In this document: piece by piece, positions 1-8,518 of the stretch | Layout: the number at the start of each line of letters is the position of its first letter | How positions within the stretch are numbered: the stretch's first letter is position 1 | Assembly (NCBI GenBank): GCA_903840235.1 | Contig: CAIMFE010000003.1 | Span: 1-15,774, forward strand | Source: an uncultured Opitutia bacterium | GTDB taxonomy: Bacteria > Verrucomicrobiota > Verrucomicrobiia > Opitutales > UBA953 | Direction: 5' to 3' | DNA length: 15,774 nt | Translations under genes and position numbers: made by a program | The notes under the pieces: model-generated | What the model was told of the DNA's origin: nothing | The model's input: only the letters and a program-made list of their open reading frames with translations | Databases searched by the model: none

Positions 1-1083
1 GTGGGTGACGCTGCTTATTCCGCCAAAGCTATTTACGTGCCCGACTTCACCGCTGCAAAATTGTCTGCACTGTTTTCTCCAGCACTCGCTCTGGCCGTTT
101 TAATTATTATCGAAGGCACGGCCAATGCTCGCGCCTCAGCTCTCAAAACCGGACGTCCCTCAGATTTACACCAAGAAGTATTCGGACTCGGCATGGCCAA
201 CCTGGCCTGTGCGTTCTCGGGGGGTATGCCCGCCTCAGGATCCATCAGTCGCTCCGCGCTCAATGTTTCCAGCGGCGCCAAAACTGCCTATGCTTCTCTC
301 TTTTGTGGCACCATTATTTTAGCCTTCGCCTATTTTATTAGCAAATGGGTCGCCCTTGTGCCACTCGCCTGTTTGGCGATGTTAGTTATTTTGGTGGAAC
401 TCGAATTAGCCAATGTTTCCGCGATAAAATTAATATTAAAATCCGGCACGCAGGATCGAGTTGTTTTCTTATCTACCTTTTTCACGGCATTGTTAGCGCC
501 GCTCGACGTCGCCATCTTCTTCGGCACGGCCGTGGCGATTGCGTTTTATCTTCGTCAGACCTCTCAGCCCGAAGTCGTTGAATACGATTTCTCGGAAACT
601 GGTGAAATCACAGAACGCACCAAGGGTAAGTCAACCACGGGTATTTCGATTCTTCACGTTGAAGGCAGTTTACATTTCGGCGCCACGCAGGCGTTTTACG
701 AACACCTTCGCCGCGCTTCATCTGATCCTAATCTTAAAGTTCTCATTTTAAAATTCCGCGAAGCCCATCACCTCGATGCGAATGGCGTCTTACTACTCCG
801 CGATTTAGCCGAAACACTCAAAGCCGGAAATCGTCATTTGATTCTCTGTGAATTAAAACCCGACACCTTACAGATTTTCGTGAATGCCGATTTAGTATCT
901 TCCGTTGGCTCAGATAATTTTATTCCGTGGGATGAATCGAACCCCACCGCGGCTCTAGCCAAAGCGATTAAGCGTGCCCGCGCTCTGACCGGTGAGTCCG
1001 AAGCCGTCCTGCATATTATCACGGCACCGCATCCTGGATTGGCTCGCCCCGCTTCCGCATCCGGCGAAGATTGGCAAATTTAG
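1..1083 (+). CDS. SulP family inorganic anion transporter with C-terminal STAS domain (5' end outside window)
   Basis: This is the C-terminal 360 residues of a SulP/SLC26-type membrane transporter, a family that moves sulfate, bicarbonate or other anions across the inner membrane. The reading frame is open from the first base, so the GTG at base 1 is probably an internal valine codon and the N-terminal membrane segments lie outside the window. The family signature is visible around residues 56-100 (GLGMANL, then GGMPASGSISRSALN, then SGAKT). Hydrophobic segments lie near 25-38, 99-133 and 154-183. A cytoplasmic STAS domain follows at about 213-305, with the typical LKVLILKF strand and HHLDANG turn. 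A tail of about 50 residues after the STAS domain is not a recognised domain. The transported anion cannot be told from this part. The family call is secure. Confidence 0.93.
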   Translation: MGDAAYSAKAIYVPDFTAAKLSALFSPALALAVLIIIEGTANARASALKTGRPSDLHQEVFGLGMANLACAFSGGMPASGSISRSALNVSSGAKTAYASLFCGTIILAFAYFISKWVALVPLACLAMLVILVELELANVSAIKLILKSGTQDRVVFLSTFFTALLAPLDVAIFFGTAVAIAFYLRQTSQPEVVEYDFSETGEITERTKGKSTTGISILHVEGSLHFGATQAFYEHLRRASSDPNLKVLILKFREAHHLDANGVLLLRDLAETLKAGNRHLILCELKPDTLQIFVNADLVSSVGSDNFIPWDESNPTAALAKAIKRARALTGESEAVLHIITAPHPGLARPASASGEDWQI

Positions 1084-1096
1084 TCAAGAAACGCTT

Positions 1097-1133
1097 AAAA
1101 AGTATCACGGCCGTGTCCTCCGGTGATATTTTA
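1097..1133 (+). terminator. possible rho-independent terminator after the SulP gene
   Basis: TATCACGG (1103-1110) pairs with CC plus GTGATA (1120-1128, one bulged G), and flanking A-run and T-run bases can extend the stem. TTTT follows immediately. It lies 20 bases after the SulP stop codon, in the 138-base gap before fbaB. The stem is moderate and the T-run short, so this is a tentative call. Confidence 0.4.
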
Positions 1134-1221
1134 TGAGGGTTTTTAAATTATGGCTTGAAGACTAAGGCATGAATCGCCCTTTTGTAGAGGGTCTGCCCAA
1201 TCTATAAGCACACTTTTTACC

Positions 1222-2292
1222 ATGAGCCAATACAGCGAAATCCAAAAACTTCTCGGTACCGATTCGGAGTCCCTCCTGGGCTTCAATTCCCCGAAAATCA
1301 AAAAAGAACAAATCCACCTGCCTCGTGCGGATTGGGTTGAGCACGCGTTCAGCGCTTCCGATCGCAGCAACCGTGTTCTCGCCAACCTCCAACGTCTCTA
1401 CGGTTCTGGTCGCCTCGCTAACACGGGTTACGTTTCCATTCTCCCGGTTGACCAAGGTATCGAACACTCCGCCGGTGCTTCCTTCGCGAAGAACCCGATT
1501 TATTTCGACGGCGAAAATATCGTGAAGCTCGCCATCGAAGGCGGCTGTAACGCCGTATGTTCTACTTTCGGTGTCCTCAGCAGCGTCTCTCGTCGCTACG
1601 CTCACAAAATTCCTTTCATGGTTAAGATTAACCATAATCAATTACTCACCTACCCTAACATCGGCGACCAAGTAATGTACGGCACCATCAAGCAAGCCGC
1701 TGACATGGGCTGCGCTGCTGTCGGTGCGACCATCTATTTCGGTTCCCCTGAAACCAACCGCCAAATCATCGAAGTATCGCAAGCCTTCCAAATGGCTCAC
1801 GAACAAGGTATGGCCACCGTTCTCTGGTGCTACACTCGCAATAACGCCTTCAAGAAAGACAAAGATTACCACGTATCGGCTGACCTTACCGGCCAAGCCA
1901 ATCACCTCGGCGTCACCATCTGTGCCGACATCATCAAGCAAAAGCTTCCTGAAAACAACGGTGGCTACCTCGCTATCCAACAAACCGAATCTTCCTACGG
2001 TAAAATCGACAAGCGCATGTACACAGACTTGTGCTCCGATCACCCAATCGACCTCACCCGCTACCAAGTCGCTAACTGCTACATGGGCCGCATCGGTCTC
2101 ATCAACTCGGGTGGTCCTTCTGGTAATAACGACTTCGCTGAAGCCGTTAAAACTGCCGTCATCAATAAGCGCGCCGGTGGCCAAGGCCTCATCTCGGGTC
2201 GCAAAGCTTTCCAACGCGATATCAAAGAAGGCGCAAAACTCCTGCACACCATTCAGGACGTTTACCTCTCCAAAGAAGTTACCATCGCGTAA
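1222..2292 (+). CDS. fbaB: class I fructose-bisphosphate aldolase (FbaB/DhnA type)
   Basis: Reversibly cleaves fructose 1,6-bisphosphate to dihydroxyacetone phosphate and glyceraldehyde 3-phosphate in glycolysis and gluconeogenesis, through a lysine Schiff base. The 356 residues align almost end to end with my memory of E. coli FbaB (350 residues). Shared blocks are GYVSILPVDQGIEHSAGASF (70-89), AVGATIYFGS (166-175), DYHVSADLTGQANHL (215-229), ENNGGY and the C-terminal VINKRAGG...GRKAFQ. The Schiff-base lysine is expected at Lys239 in ADIIKQK, matching E. coli Lys237. ATG at 1222 gives the family's usual N-terminus. No Shine-Dalgarno sequence precedes it; a TATAAG at 1203-1208 is a weak -10 candidate with a poor -35. 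Leucine is mostly CTC and asparagine, tyrosine and phenylalanine codons mostly end in C, which suggests high expression. It stands alone between two terminators. Confidence 0.98.
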   Translation: MSQYSEIQKLLGTDSESLLGFNSPKIKKEQIHLPRADWVEHAFSASDRSNRVLANLQRLYGSGRLANTGYVSILPVDQGIEHSAGASFAKNPIYFDGENIVKLAIEGGCNAVCSTFGVLSSVSRRYAHKIPFMVKINHNQLLTYPNIGDQVMYGTIKQAADMGCAAVGATIYFGSPETNRQIIEVSQAFQMAHEQGMATVLWCYTRNNAFKKDKDYHVSADLTGQANHLGVTICADIIKQKLPENNGGYLAIQQTESSYGKIDKRMYTDLCSDHPIDLTRYQVANCYMGRIGLINSGGPSGNNDFAEAVKTAVINKRAGGQGLISGRKAFQRDIKEGAKLLHTIQDVYLSKEVTIA

Positions 2293-2309
2293 TTGCGAAG
2301 TGCTTAAAC

Positions 2310-2338
2310 AAAAAGCCCCGGACCTCCGGGGCTTTTTT
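2310..2338. terminator. strong, symmetric rho-independent terminator shared by fbaB and the PVC cytochrome gene
   Basis: AAAAGCCCCGGA (2311-2322) pairs perfectly with TCCGGGGCTTTT (2325-2336) around a tight CC loop. A T-run follows on the plus strand and an A-run precedes it, so it has a U-tract in both directions. It lies 17 bases after the fbaB stop and 24 bases beyond the end of the convergent minus-strand gene, so it probably ends both transcripts. Confidence 0.9.
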
Positions 2339-2362
2339 ATTGGCCGCTACTTCACTTCAAAA

Positions 2363-5300
2363 TTATCGAGCCGTCGGTTTTAATGTAGAGATATCTAAGA
2401 CCTTAGGCTCTTTAGCTTTGGGCACAGGTGGACTATTATCGAGTGTGGCCAACCAAGCGACCAAGTCTCGCACTTCAGTTGGCTTTAAGAGCGCGTCAAA
2501 TGGAGGCATTCCCGAAACGGGCGGAGTCATGGATTTAATATCCTTCCGATTAATCCGCCATAAGTTACCGGACGAATTTACATCAACGAACTCGGGCTTC
2601 TCCTGAATCAGCGTGCCGACCAGGCTGACACCATTAGTTAAATCGAGACTGACGATACCATAGCCGGAGACGACGACGGCGTTAGAATAAACCACGGACT
2701 CCAGAAGGTAGCGGCGATCTCCACGCTTCGCCACGCCGGCTAAATTGGGTCCAGCTTCTCCCTCCACAATATGAGCTCCCTGACTTCCTTTAGTGGTCGC
2801 TTTGTGACAACGCATACACTGCCCCGCTGGTAAGGCTTGATAGAGCGCGAAACCATTAATTGCATCCCCACCCTCGAGTGCGGGCAACCAACGTGTTAAT
2901 TTTTCCTTGGACTGATTTTGTGAATTTTCGAAATCAGCTAAGGCAACTTTTACGGCATCCTCTTTACGTTGAGCCGCTGCATCGAGAAGTTCTAATGCCG
3001 CTGGAGAAACACCTTGGGCAGCTTGTAGAAGTTTTAGATGCTCAACAAATAAATCATCAACGCCCTTCACTTGTAACTGGGCTAAAATTTTCCAAGCGCC
3101 TTGACGTTGTAACACTGAACCCTCTTTTATCACTACTTTGATTGCATCATAACCTTGCGTAGGATCACGCCGGGCCAGTTCGGTTAAAGCCATCACCGCC
3201 ACTTCGTCTTTAATATCATGAGTATAGCGACTGATGATTTGAATACTGTCAGCGGGATTACGGGCTAATAACATTTCCAGAGCTTTCGCACGTGTTGGAC
3301 CAGATAGAGTTAAGTCGCCAACAATTTTTTGGAGTGAATCATTCGATAATAACTCGGTCTTTAATTGATAAAGCATTACGAGATCTAAAAAAATTTTGAT
3401 GATGTCCGAATCACCTTCCAAGAGACCAGGTAGGGCTTGGTTTAAAACATCAACTACTTCGTCATTAGAACGCTTTGGCAATGGACTCCAGTGGCCCGTT
3501 AATTGATCAACGGGATAAGGATTAGTCCAAATGGACATTAATCGCAAAGCCTCAACCCGAACTTCAGCCGGTAATTTTTTATCCAGCGCGACAGCGATTA
3601 TACGCTTTGCATTGTCAGCGCCCCCAACACGATAAGCATTGTGAACCAATCGACGGAGCATGAAAGAAGTCCATTCACGCTCATGAACATTATCTAATAA
3701 AGCAGCGACGGACGGACGGACTGTATCGAGCGATAAATCGTAAACCGCACGGATGGCTTCATCTGCCACCACGGGAGATTTATCATGGATGAATTGTCCA
3801 ACATTAACATCCGCACGACGGCGCTGCGCAATGACCACAGCCAAACGGATAGAATTATTTTCGTTTTTACCTAAAGCATTTAAAGCTTCAGTCGATTTAC
3901 ACATTCCATCGATGGCCATGACACCAGCGTGACGCAACACAGTGTCCTTATCCGCATTCTCCGCAATCATCTGACAAACCTCAGGTAGGAACTTATCTGC
4001 TCCCAATCTACCAGCGGCGATTGCAGCAAAGGCTCTTACCTTCGGCGAAGGATCGAGGATTAACTTAGCCAAGGGTAAATCATTTCCAACCACCGGTGCT
4101 TCACTGAGAGCACGGATAGCGTTCGCCCGTACTTCTAAATCATTATGACTTAATAAAGAAATTAAAACTTTTGAAGCCTGAGTACGCACCTCCAGTGTGG
4201 CCGCAGGTTGTTCAGATTTTTTCCAATTCTCAGAGGGCGACATCGCGGAACCGCGTCGCGCAATAATACCTAAACCCCAGACACCGTGCAGTCGCTCAAT
4301 CGGATTAGACGACTGGGTCGCTTTAGTAAATAAATCCAAGGCATCACTGCGACGGCTCAATTCTAACTGTGCGTAAAGGCGTACACGTTTATCGGCGTGA
4401 GCCAGTAATTGAGCCAACTCGTTTGAAGATTTCTTTCCAAAATCTGAATTGATGGTTTTTTCAACAGCAACAACGGCCTCAGTATTTTTAGGTTGAGTTG
4501 GCTCGAGTGCAATAATGCGTCCGTCTTCATGGGATTCATAGCCACCAATAAAATCGGAAACTAAAACCCGACCCTTCCAGTCATAATCCACATCCGTAGC
4601 GGCAATTCCCCAGATGAGTTGATGTGACTCTGCCAACTTCATACCCGCACCTTGGGGCTCGAGTTTAAACGACCAAACACCGGAAGCGGGAGTGGCTCCG
4701 CGATAATCGCAGACATGGAAAAAGCCTTTTTCAGAATCTAAGAAACCAACTCCTGGATGATAAGTTAATCCCGAAGGACCGGCACAAATATAACCCGAAG
4801 GTGGAATGATATAAGCGGGCTGTTGAGCGTTTTGCAGCTCCCACATTCTCTCCGTCATCCAGCGTGAAGGCGGACGAACCTCTAACCCGATCTCGCGATG
4901 GAACGTATGCATTGCTTGGTGCTCCATCTCCCATCCAGAGTCTGCGCCTTCCACAATGTAAACAATTCGTGCTTCGTCACCTTGATCAGAATTATTGTCT
5001 ACACTGATTAAGTTACCCCATTCATCGAAGGCGATTTCCTTCGGATTTCTCAGTCCAGAATGAATAACCTCGAAGTTAGATCCATCAGGATCGAAACGGA
5101 AAACAGCCCCCTTATTCTTATAATTATATTTTTTTCCCTCACGGGTGGTTAAATTAAATCCGCGATCACCGACCGAACCCCAGATACGTCCATCATATCC
5201 AACCACACTTCCACTCAAATCGTGACCCGAGAGCGAAACCCTAACCCCAAAGCCATCCTGTAAAACTTTCTTTTCTTGAGATTTATTTTCAGCAGGTGAG

Positions 5301-6322
5301 TCGCGCAAGACCCAGATATTAGGAATGCACTCAAAATAAACTGTATCGCCATAAACTAAAATACCGCTCCCCGTACCATCGAGCATCTCGTTAAATCCCT
5401 CAGCGTAAATCGATGACTTCGCAAACGAGCCATCGGCCTTAGGTTGACTTAAAATTCTGATTTTTTCTGATTCTTTTGAATACCAATCTGCCGGTTTTTT
5501 GCTCGACCACTTCTCTAACATTTTACGGCGATCCGCATTTGTGCTGTTAGCTAAATCTTCATGATACCAATAAAGATTGGCTCGATCATCTTCAATACCT
5601 CGGTGGTAACGATGAGTCTCCGCAACGAAAAGGCGACCATCAGGTGAGATTGAAAATGAAGTGGGAGAACTAACGCCTGTCGCGGCGTGACTGGCGACAA
5701 CCGACATCTTGAGGCCTGGTAAAATCGCCGCACTCGCCTCATTGGGCACTGGAATTAAATTACTATCGAGCTTGGCCTTAGGACGTCCACTCGCCGGTAG
5801 CACAGGATTATCGGTTAACGAAAAAACAAATCTATCCGCTGCAATAAATCCCCAATTACCCTTCTCATCATCAACGATACGTATCACGGCTTTTTTGTCC
5901 TTAAATTCGGCGACATTCCAAACAATCGTTCGTAGAGTAAGTCCGTTGTGTCCAGTGGCCTTGCGTACTACTTTATTATCTACGACCAACTGCACAGCCA
6001 AGGTGTTAAGTTTACTTCCACCACCCACCAAGAAGGCAATGTAGGGATAACCGATGGTGAACTCCGGAGAAGTCAGTGATCCCGTGGCAGCATAACCACC
6101 ATTAGCTGAGCAGACTAATTCATTTCCGGAATAACCCCGAAGCTCTCCATCTAATCCATCCATTTTTCCAGCCACGGGGGATAAACCGAAAGCGGTGCCT
6201 GTAGTTTGCCAACTGTCAAAACCATCTCCTTCAAAATCCTGAATCAACTCATTCTTCGCCTGACAAAGTGAGGCACCGAAAATGAGGACAATAATATAAA
6301 GATAGCGGGACCGCATGCGCAC
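2363..6322 (-). CDS. exported PVC-type heme-binding protein: levanase-like N-domain, propeller, HEAT repeats, cytochrome c
   Basis: A 1319-residue secreted protein of the kind expanded in Planctomycetota and Verrucomicrobiota. Residues 1-22 are a signal peptide cleaved after CQA. Residues about 27-170 resemble the accessory beta-sandwich domain of GH32 levanases (VVRKATGHN, then VWNVAEF, then IRIVDDEKGNWGFIAAD). Residues about 195-610 form a propeller of the membrane-bound dehydrogenase/sorbosone dehydrogenase type (SPDGRLFVAET, GLRNPKEIAFDEWGN, DVDYDWKGRVLVSDF). Residues about 630-1130 are HEAT-like helical repeats. Residues about 1145-1298 are a cytochrome c domain with heme site CMRCH (Cys1169, Cys1172, His1173); Met1265 and Met1272 are candidate axial ligands. 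An electron-transfer or sugar-oxidising role in the periplasm is inferred; the substrate is unknown. The frame opens with GTG (6322) and an in-frame ATG lies at 6316; neither has a Shine-Dalgarno sequence. Confidence 0.9.
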   Translation of the reverse strand: MRMRSRYLYIIVLIFGASLCQAKNELIQDFEGDGFDSWQTTGTAFGLSPVAGKMDGLDGELRGYSGNELVCSANGGYAATGSLTSPEFTIGYPYIAFLVGGGSKLNTLAVQLVVDNKVVRKATGHNGLTLRTIVWNVAEFKDKKAVIRIVDDEKGNWGFIAADRFVFSLTDNPVLPASGRPKAKLDSNLIPVPNEASAAILPGLKMSVVASHAATGVSSPTSFSISPDGRLFVAETHRYHRGIEDDRANLYWYHEDLANSTNADRRKMLEKWSSKKPADWYSKESEKIRILSQPKADGSFAKSSIYAEGFNEMLDGTGSGILVYGDTVYFECIPNIWVLRDSPAENKSQEKKVLQDGFGVRVSLSGHDLSGSVVGYDGRIWGSVGDRGFNLTTREGKKYNYKNKGAVFRFDPDGSNFEVIHSGLRNPKEIAFDEWGNLISVDNNSDQGDEARIVYIVEGADSGWEMEHQAMHTFHREIGLEVRPPSRWMTERMWELQNAQQPAYIIPPSGYICAGPSGLTYHPGVGFLDSEKGFFHVCDYRGATPASGVWSFKLEPQGAGMKLAESHQLIWGIAATDVDYDWKGRVLVSDFIGGYESHEDGRIIALEPTQPKNTEAVVAVEKTINSDFGKKSSNELAQLLAHADKRVRLYAQLELSRRSDALDLFTKATQSSNPIERLHGVWGLGIIARRGSAMSPSENWKKSEQPAATLEVRTQASKVLISLLSHNDLEVRANAIRALSEAPVVGNDLPLAKLILDPSPKVRAFAAIAAGRLGADKFLPEVCQMIAENADKDTVLRHAGVMAIDGMCKSTEALNALGKNENNSIRLAVVIAQRRRADVNVGQFIHDKSPVVADEAIRAVYDLSLDTVRPSVAALLDNVHEREWTSFMLRRLVHNAYRVGGADNAKRIIAVALDKKLPAEVRVEALRLMSIWTNPYPVDQLTGHWSPLPKRSNDEVVDVLNQALPGLLEGDSDIIKIFLDLVMLYQLKTELLSNDSLQKIVGDLTLSGPTRAKALEMLLARNPADSIQIISRYTHDIKDEVAVMALTELARRDPTQGYDAIKVVIKEGSVLQRQGAWKILAQLQVKGVDDLFVEHLKLLQAAQGVSPAALELLDAAAQRKEDAVKVALADFENSQNQSKEKLTRWLPALEGGDAINGFALYQALPAGQCMRCHKATTKGSQGAHIVEGEAGPNLAGVAKRGDRRYLLESVVYSNAVVVSGYGIVSLDLTNGVSLVGTLIQEKPEFVDVNSSGNLWRINRKDIKSMTPPVSGMPPFDALLKPTEVRDLVAWLATLDNSPPVPKAKEPKVLDISTLKPTAR

Positions 6323-6328
6323 AGGAGA

Positions 6329-6351
6329 ATTACAACTAACTCAAACGTTTG
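6329..6351 (-). promoter_or_regulatory. putative promoter -10 (TGTAAT) and 10-bp palindrome upstream of the PVC cytochrome gene
   Basis: On the minus strand TGTAAT (6334 down to 6329) is followed by six bases and then the GTG at 6322. A transcript starting seven bases after the hexamer would begin at or beside the start codon. A perfect palindrome CAAACGTTTG occupies 6342-6351, between the -10 and the -35 region, where a repressor could act. No good -35 is visible. Both sites are inferred from sequence alone. Confidence 0.3.
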
Positions 6352-6394
6352 TTCCGCTAAGGTCGAGTGAGAGCTTCAGAAATGTTAATTTATT

Positions 6395-7369
6395 TTAGCG
6401 AATACCGTGCAAAACTTGGAACTTCGCTCCAAAGTGTGCTGGATGCGTCAACGCCCGCAGACGCGAGGTCAGGTCGGTCGACCCCGATAACGCTATTCGC
6501 TCCATTTCCCGTCCCGCATACTTCACAAAAAAGGCCTCCTGACGGTCGAGTTGCACATTCCTTAAGCTAAACTCACTCAACACTGAAGTAATCCGATCCC
6601 ACAAAACGTGACAGGTCAAATCCTGCGACCCGAGTTGGGTCAAAATATCGCCCGACAGCTGATGGCGATAATAAGAACGAGCCGTACCCGCGGGCGATGA
6701 CTCTAAACATTGAGCCACAGTCTTACCATAATCTAAAAAGATCACGGCACCTTCCCATTTTTGTTTTAAAATTTCCCGACAAAGCGTCTCCGCCGCCAAC
6801 GGCGCATCGAGTATCCATCCTTCCGTCGCCGCAGGCAACGTACTCGCAAATTCCTTGGCGTGTTCAGATGAAAATTCCTGAAGTGACTCCACGGTTAATT
6901 CAGTGCCATCAACCCTTGCAGCTAATTCACGCCATTTTCCGTTGTTAAAAATAAAGCGATTAAAGGGCTGCGCATCGAGCAATTCATTCGCCACTAAAAT
7001 ACTTTTTGGAGGTAGAATAATTTTGTGATCTAAACGAAGGGTTTTAATTTCTGAAAATCGATCACGCACGGAATCGAAATGTTTCTGCCCTGGCTCAGCC
7101 CCTATCTCCACCAAGGTATAATCTTTAGTATTTCCGACCAAGGTTTCCGCCGCCGAGGCAATGAGTTCGCCGAACATGCTTCCCAATGCGGCGGCTGTTG
7201 TAAAATCCGTCCCGGCACTCTTACCCACACGTTCACGATTAGCCCTATAATAGCCCAATTCTGGATGATAAAGAGCTAGCTCCACGCAACGGACAAACGG
7301 CACCTGCCCTTGCTGTGCCTCGGCACGTAAGAGCTCCACAATGGCCCGATGTCGTTCCTGATTTTCCAT
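6395..7369 (-). CDS. SAM-dependent methyltransferase, MidA/NDUFAF7 family (COG1565)
   Basis: Belongs to the family of mitochondrial NDUFAF7, which methylates an arginine of a complex I subunit; the target of bacterial members is mostly unknown. Family blocks are visible in order: YHPELGYY (34-41), DFTTA (55-59) with SMFGEL shortly after, the SAM-binding strand and loop LVEIGAEPG (86-94), VANELLDAQPF (126-136), and FLDYG (211-215). The usual glycine-rich SAM loop reads G-A-G-x-G, but here the third position is glutamate (GAEPG), which is unusual. At 324 residues it is slightly short for the family. ATG at 7369 is the only sensible start; no Shine-Dalgarno sequence is seen. It is divergent from tsaD across 85 bases and lies 72 bases upstream of the PVC cytochrome gene on the same strand, so the two could be cotranscribed. 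Confidence 0.85.
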   Translation of the reverse strand: MENQERHRAIVELLRAEAQQGQVPFVRCVELALYHPELGYYRANRERVGKSAGTDFTTAAALGSMFGELIASAAETLVGNTKDYTLVEIGAEPGQKHFDSVRDRFSEIKTLRLDHKIILPPKSILVANELLDAQPFNRFIFNNGKWRELAARVDGTELTVESLQEFSSEHAKEFASTLPAATEGWILDAPLAAETLCREILKQKWEGAVIFLDYGKTVAQCLESSPAGTARSYYRHQLSGDILTQLGSQDLTCHVLWDRITSVLSEFSLRNVQLDRQEAFFVKYAGREMERIALSGSTDLTSRLRALTHPAHFGAKFQVLHGIR

Positions 7370-7454
7370 CTATTTAATCGTTAACCAGTGTTTTGACTTC
7401 CGCCAGACGAAACAGGGTTGAGCCGAAACAGATTTTCGACTGTATTCACCTGAG
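7370..7454. promoter_or_regulatory. divergent promoter region between the MidA-like gene and tsaD, with an 8-base direct repeat
   Basis: For tsaD, TTGAGC (7418-7423) and TGTATT (7441-7446) form a weak promoter pair with 17-base spacing; transcription would begin only about two bases before the ATG at 7455. CGAAACAG occurs twice in direct orientation (7408-7415 and 7424-7431), 16 bases apart. For the minus-strand gene, AT-rich TTAACGATTAAAT just before the start could hold a -10. All of this is inference from sequence. Confidence 0.3.
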
Positions 7455-8477
7455 ATGATTTTAGCCATCGAAAGTTCCTGCGATGAGTCCGCGCTCGCCT
7501 TGTTCGATCCCCCCAAGGGAATCGCTCGCGAAATCATTAGTTCTCAAGCCGCCGCCCACGAGAAATTCGGTGGAGTCGTTCCCGACCTCGCCAGCCGCAT
7601 GCACCTTTCCGCACTCCCCTTACTCCTCGAAGAATTTCGTGCTGATATTCCAAATATAACTAACTTGGCCGTCACCCGTGGACCCGGACTACTCCCCTGC
7701 CTCTCGATGGGCATCAGCATGGCTCGCGCCTTATCTGTCGCACTCGATCGCCCCATCCAAACCGTCAACCACCTCCGCGCTCACGTTCATTCTGTCTTTA
7801 TCAATTTGCACGCAGCACATCCTTCACAATTCACCCAAGCACGGGCTGAATTATTACCACACTTAGGATTAGTAGTTTCGGGAGGTAATACCTTATTAGT
7901 AAAATTAGATACCAATTTAAAAATCACGGTCATTGCACGTACGGTGGATGACGCGGCGGGCGAAGCGTTTGATAAAGGTGCAAAATTATTGGGTCTCCCT
8001 TATCCCGGTGGTGCGCTCATCGAACAACACGCACAAAAAGGTAATACTCAAAGTTTCTCCTTTCCTCGCGGACTTCCCGAAAAATCAGATCTTCGTTTTA
8101 GTTTCTCTGGCCTAAAAACCGCCCTTCGCTATCAACTCGAAAAAATGTCCGACGAAGAAGTAAAATCTCAACTGCCGTCCCTCTGTGCGAGTTATCAGGA
8201 CGCGATCCTTGGCCAGCTCAACGCCAAGATGCTATCCGCTCTCAACTCTGGATCTTATAAATCGGTCGGACTTTCTGGCGGTGTGGCTAATAATCGTGCC
8301 CTGTGTAACCTGCTCGCCCAATCGCTCGAAAAAAGAAAACTCCCTCTCCTCGTGGCCGAACCCAAGTACTGCGGAGACAATGCCGGAATGATTGCCTTTG
8401 CGGCCTGGGCCGACCCCTTTGCAGCAAAAGCAGGTACTGTGGAACCCGCTCCACAATTAAGTATCGACCTCGCATAA
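7455..8477 (+). CDS. tsaD: tRNA N6-adenosine threonylcarbamoyltransferase TsaD
   Basis: Transfers the threonylcarbamoyl group from threonylcarbamoyl-AMP to adenosine 37 of ANN-decoding tRNAs (t6A), working with TsaB and TsaE and supplied by TsaC/Sua5, none of which is in the window. The 340 residues match the Kae1/TsaD/YgjD family throughout: start MILAIESSCDESA, metal-binding NHLRAH with His106 and His110, SGGNT (142-146) in the nucleotide site, DDAAGEAFDKGAKLLGLPYPGG (165-186, here cited only for its position), RFSFSGLKTAL, SGGVANN (274-280), and a third metal ligand Asp308 in CGDNAG. All expected catalytic residues are present. The ATG at 7455 gives the canonical family start. It heads a plus-strand cluster with an unknown protein, a lipoprotein and an M23 peptidase. 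Confidence 0.97.
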   Translation: MILAIESSCDESALALFDPPKGIAREIISSQAAAHEKFGGVVPDLASRMHLSALPLLLEEFRADIPNITNLAVTRGPGLLPCLSMGISMARALSVALDRPIQTVNHLRAHVHSVFINLHAAHPSQFTQARAELLPHLGLVVSGGNTLLVKLDTNLKITVIARTVDDAAGEAFDKGAKLLGLPYPGGALIEQHAQKGNTQSFSFPRGLPEKSDLRFSFSGLKTALRYQLEKMSDEEVKSQLPSLCASYQDAILGQLNAKMLSALNSGSYKSVGLSGGVANNRALCNLLAQSLEKRKLPLLVAEPKYCGDNAGMIAFAAWADPFAAKAGTVEPAPQLSIDLA

Positions 8478-8518
8478 TCGGGTTGCCCGACCTGCCCCCC
8501 TTGGCTCATGTTCATGAG

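Noticed and set aside
1..3. GTG at base 1 as a true start of the SulP gene
   Set aside because: SulP proteins have several more N-terminal membrane segments; the frame is open to the window edge, so the gene is cut.
1162..1641. A 159-codon minus-strand frame over the start of fbaB
   Set aside because: It overlaps the conserved fbaB N-terminus and its translation resembles no protein I know; it is a shadow frame.
1642..2383. Long open frames on both strands inside fbaB (201 and 219 codons)
   Set aside because: They lie wholly or mostly inside the strongly conserved fbaB, have low-complexity or unfamiliar translations, and arise from the C-ending codon preference of fbaB.
8232..8515. Several short minus-strand frames over the end of tsaD
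   Set aside because: They overlap intact TsaD coding sequence including the metal ligand Asp308 and have no independent support.
8483..8518. TTG start for the unknown gene after tsaD
   Set aside because: It adds 12 residues of odd composition and needs a rare start codon; the ATG at 8519 gives a cleaner N-terminus.
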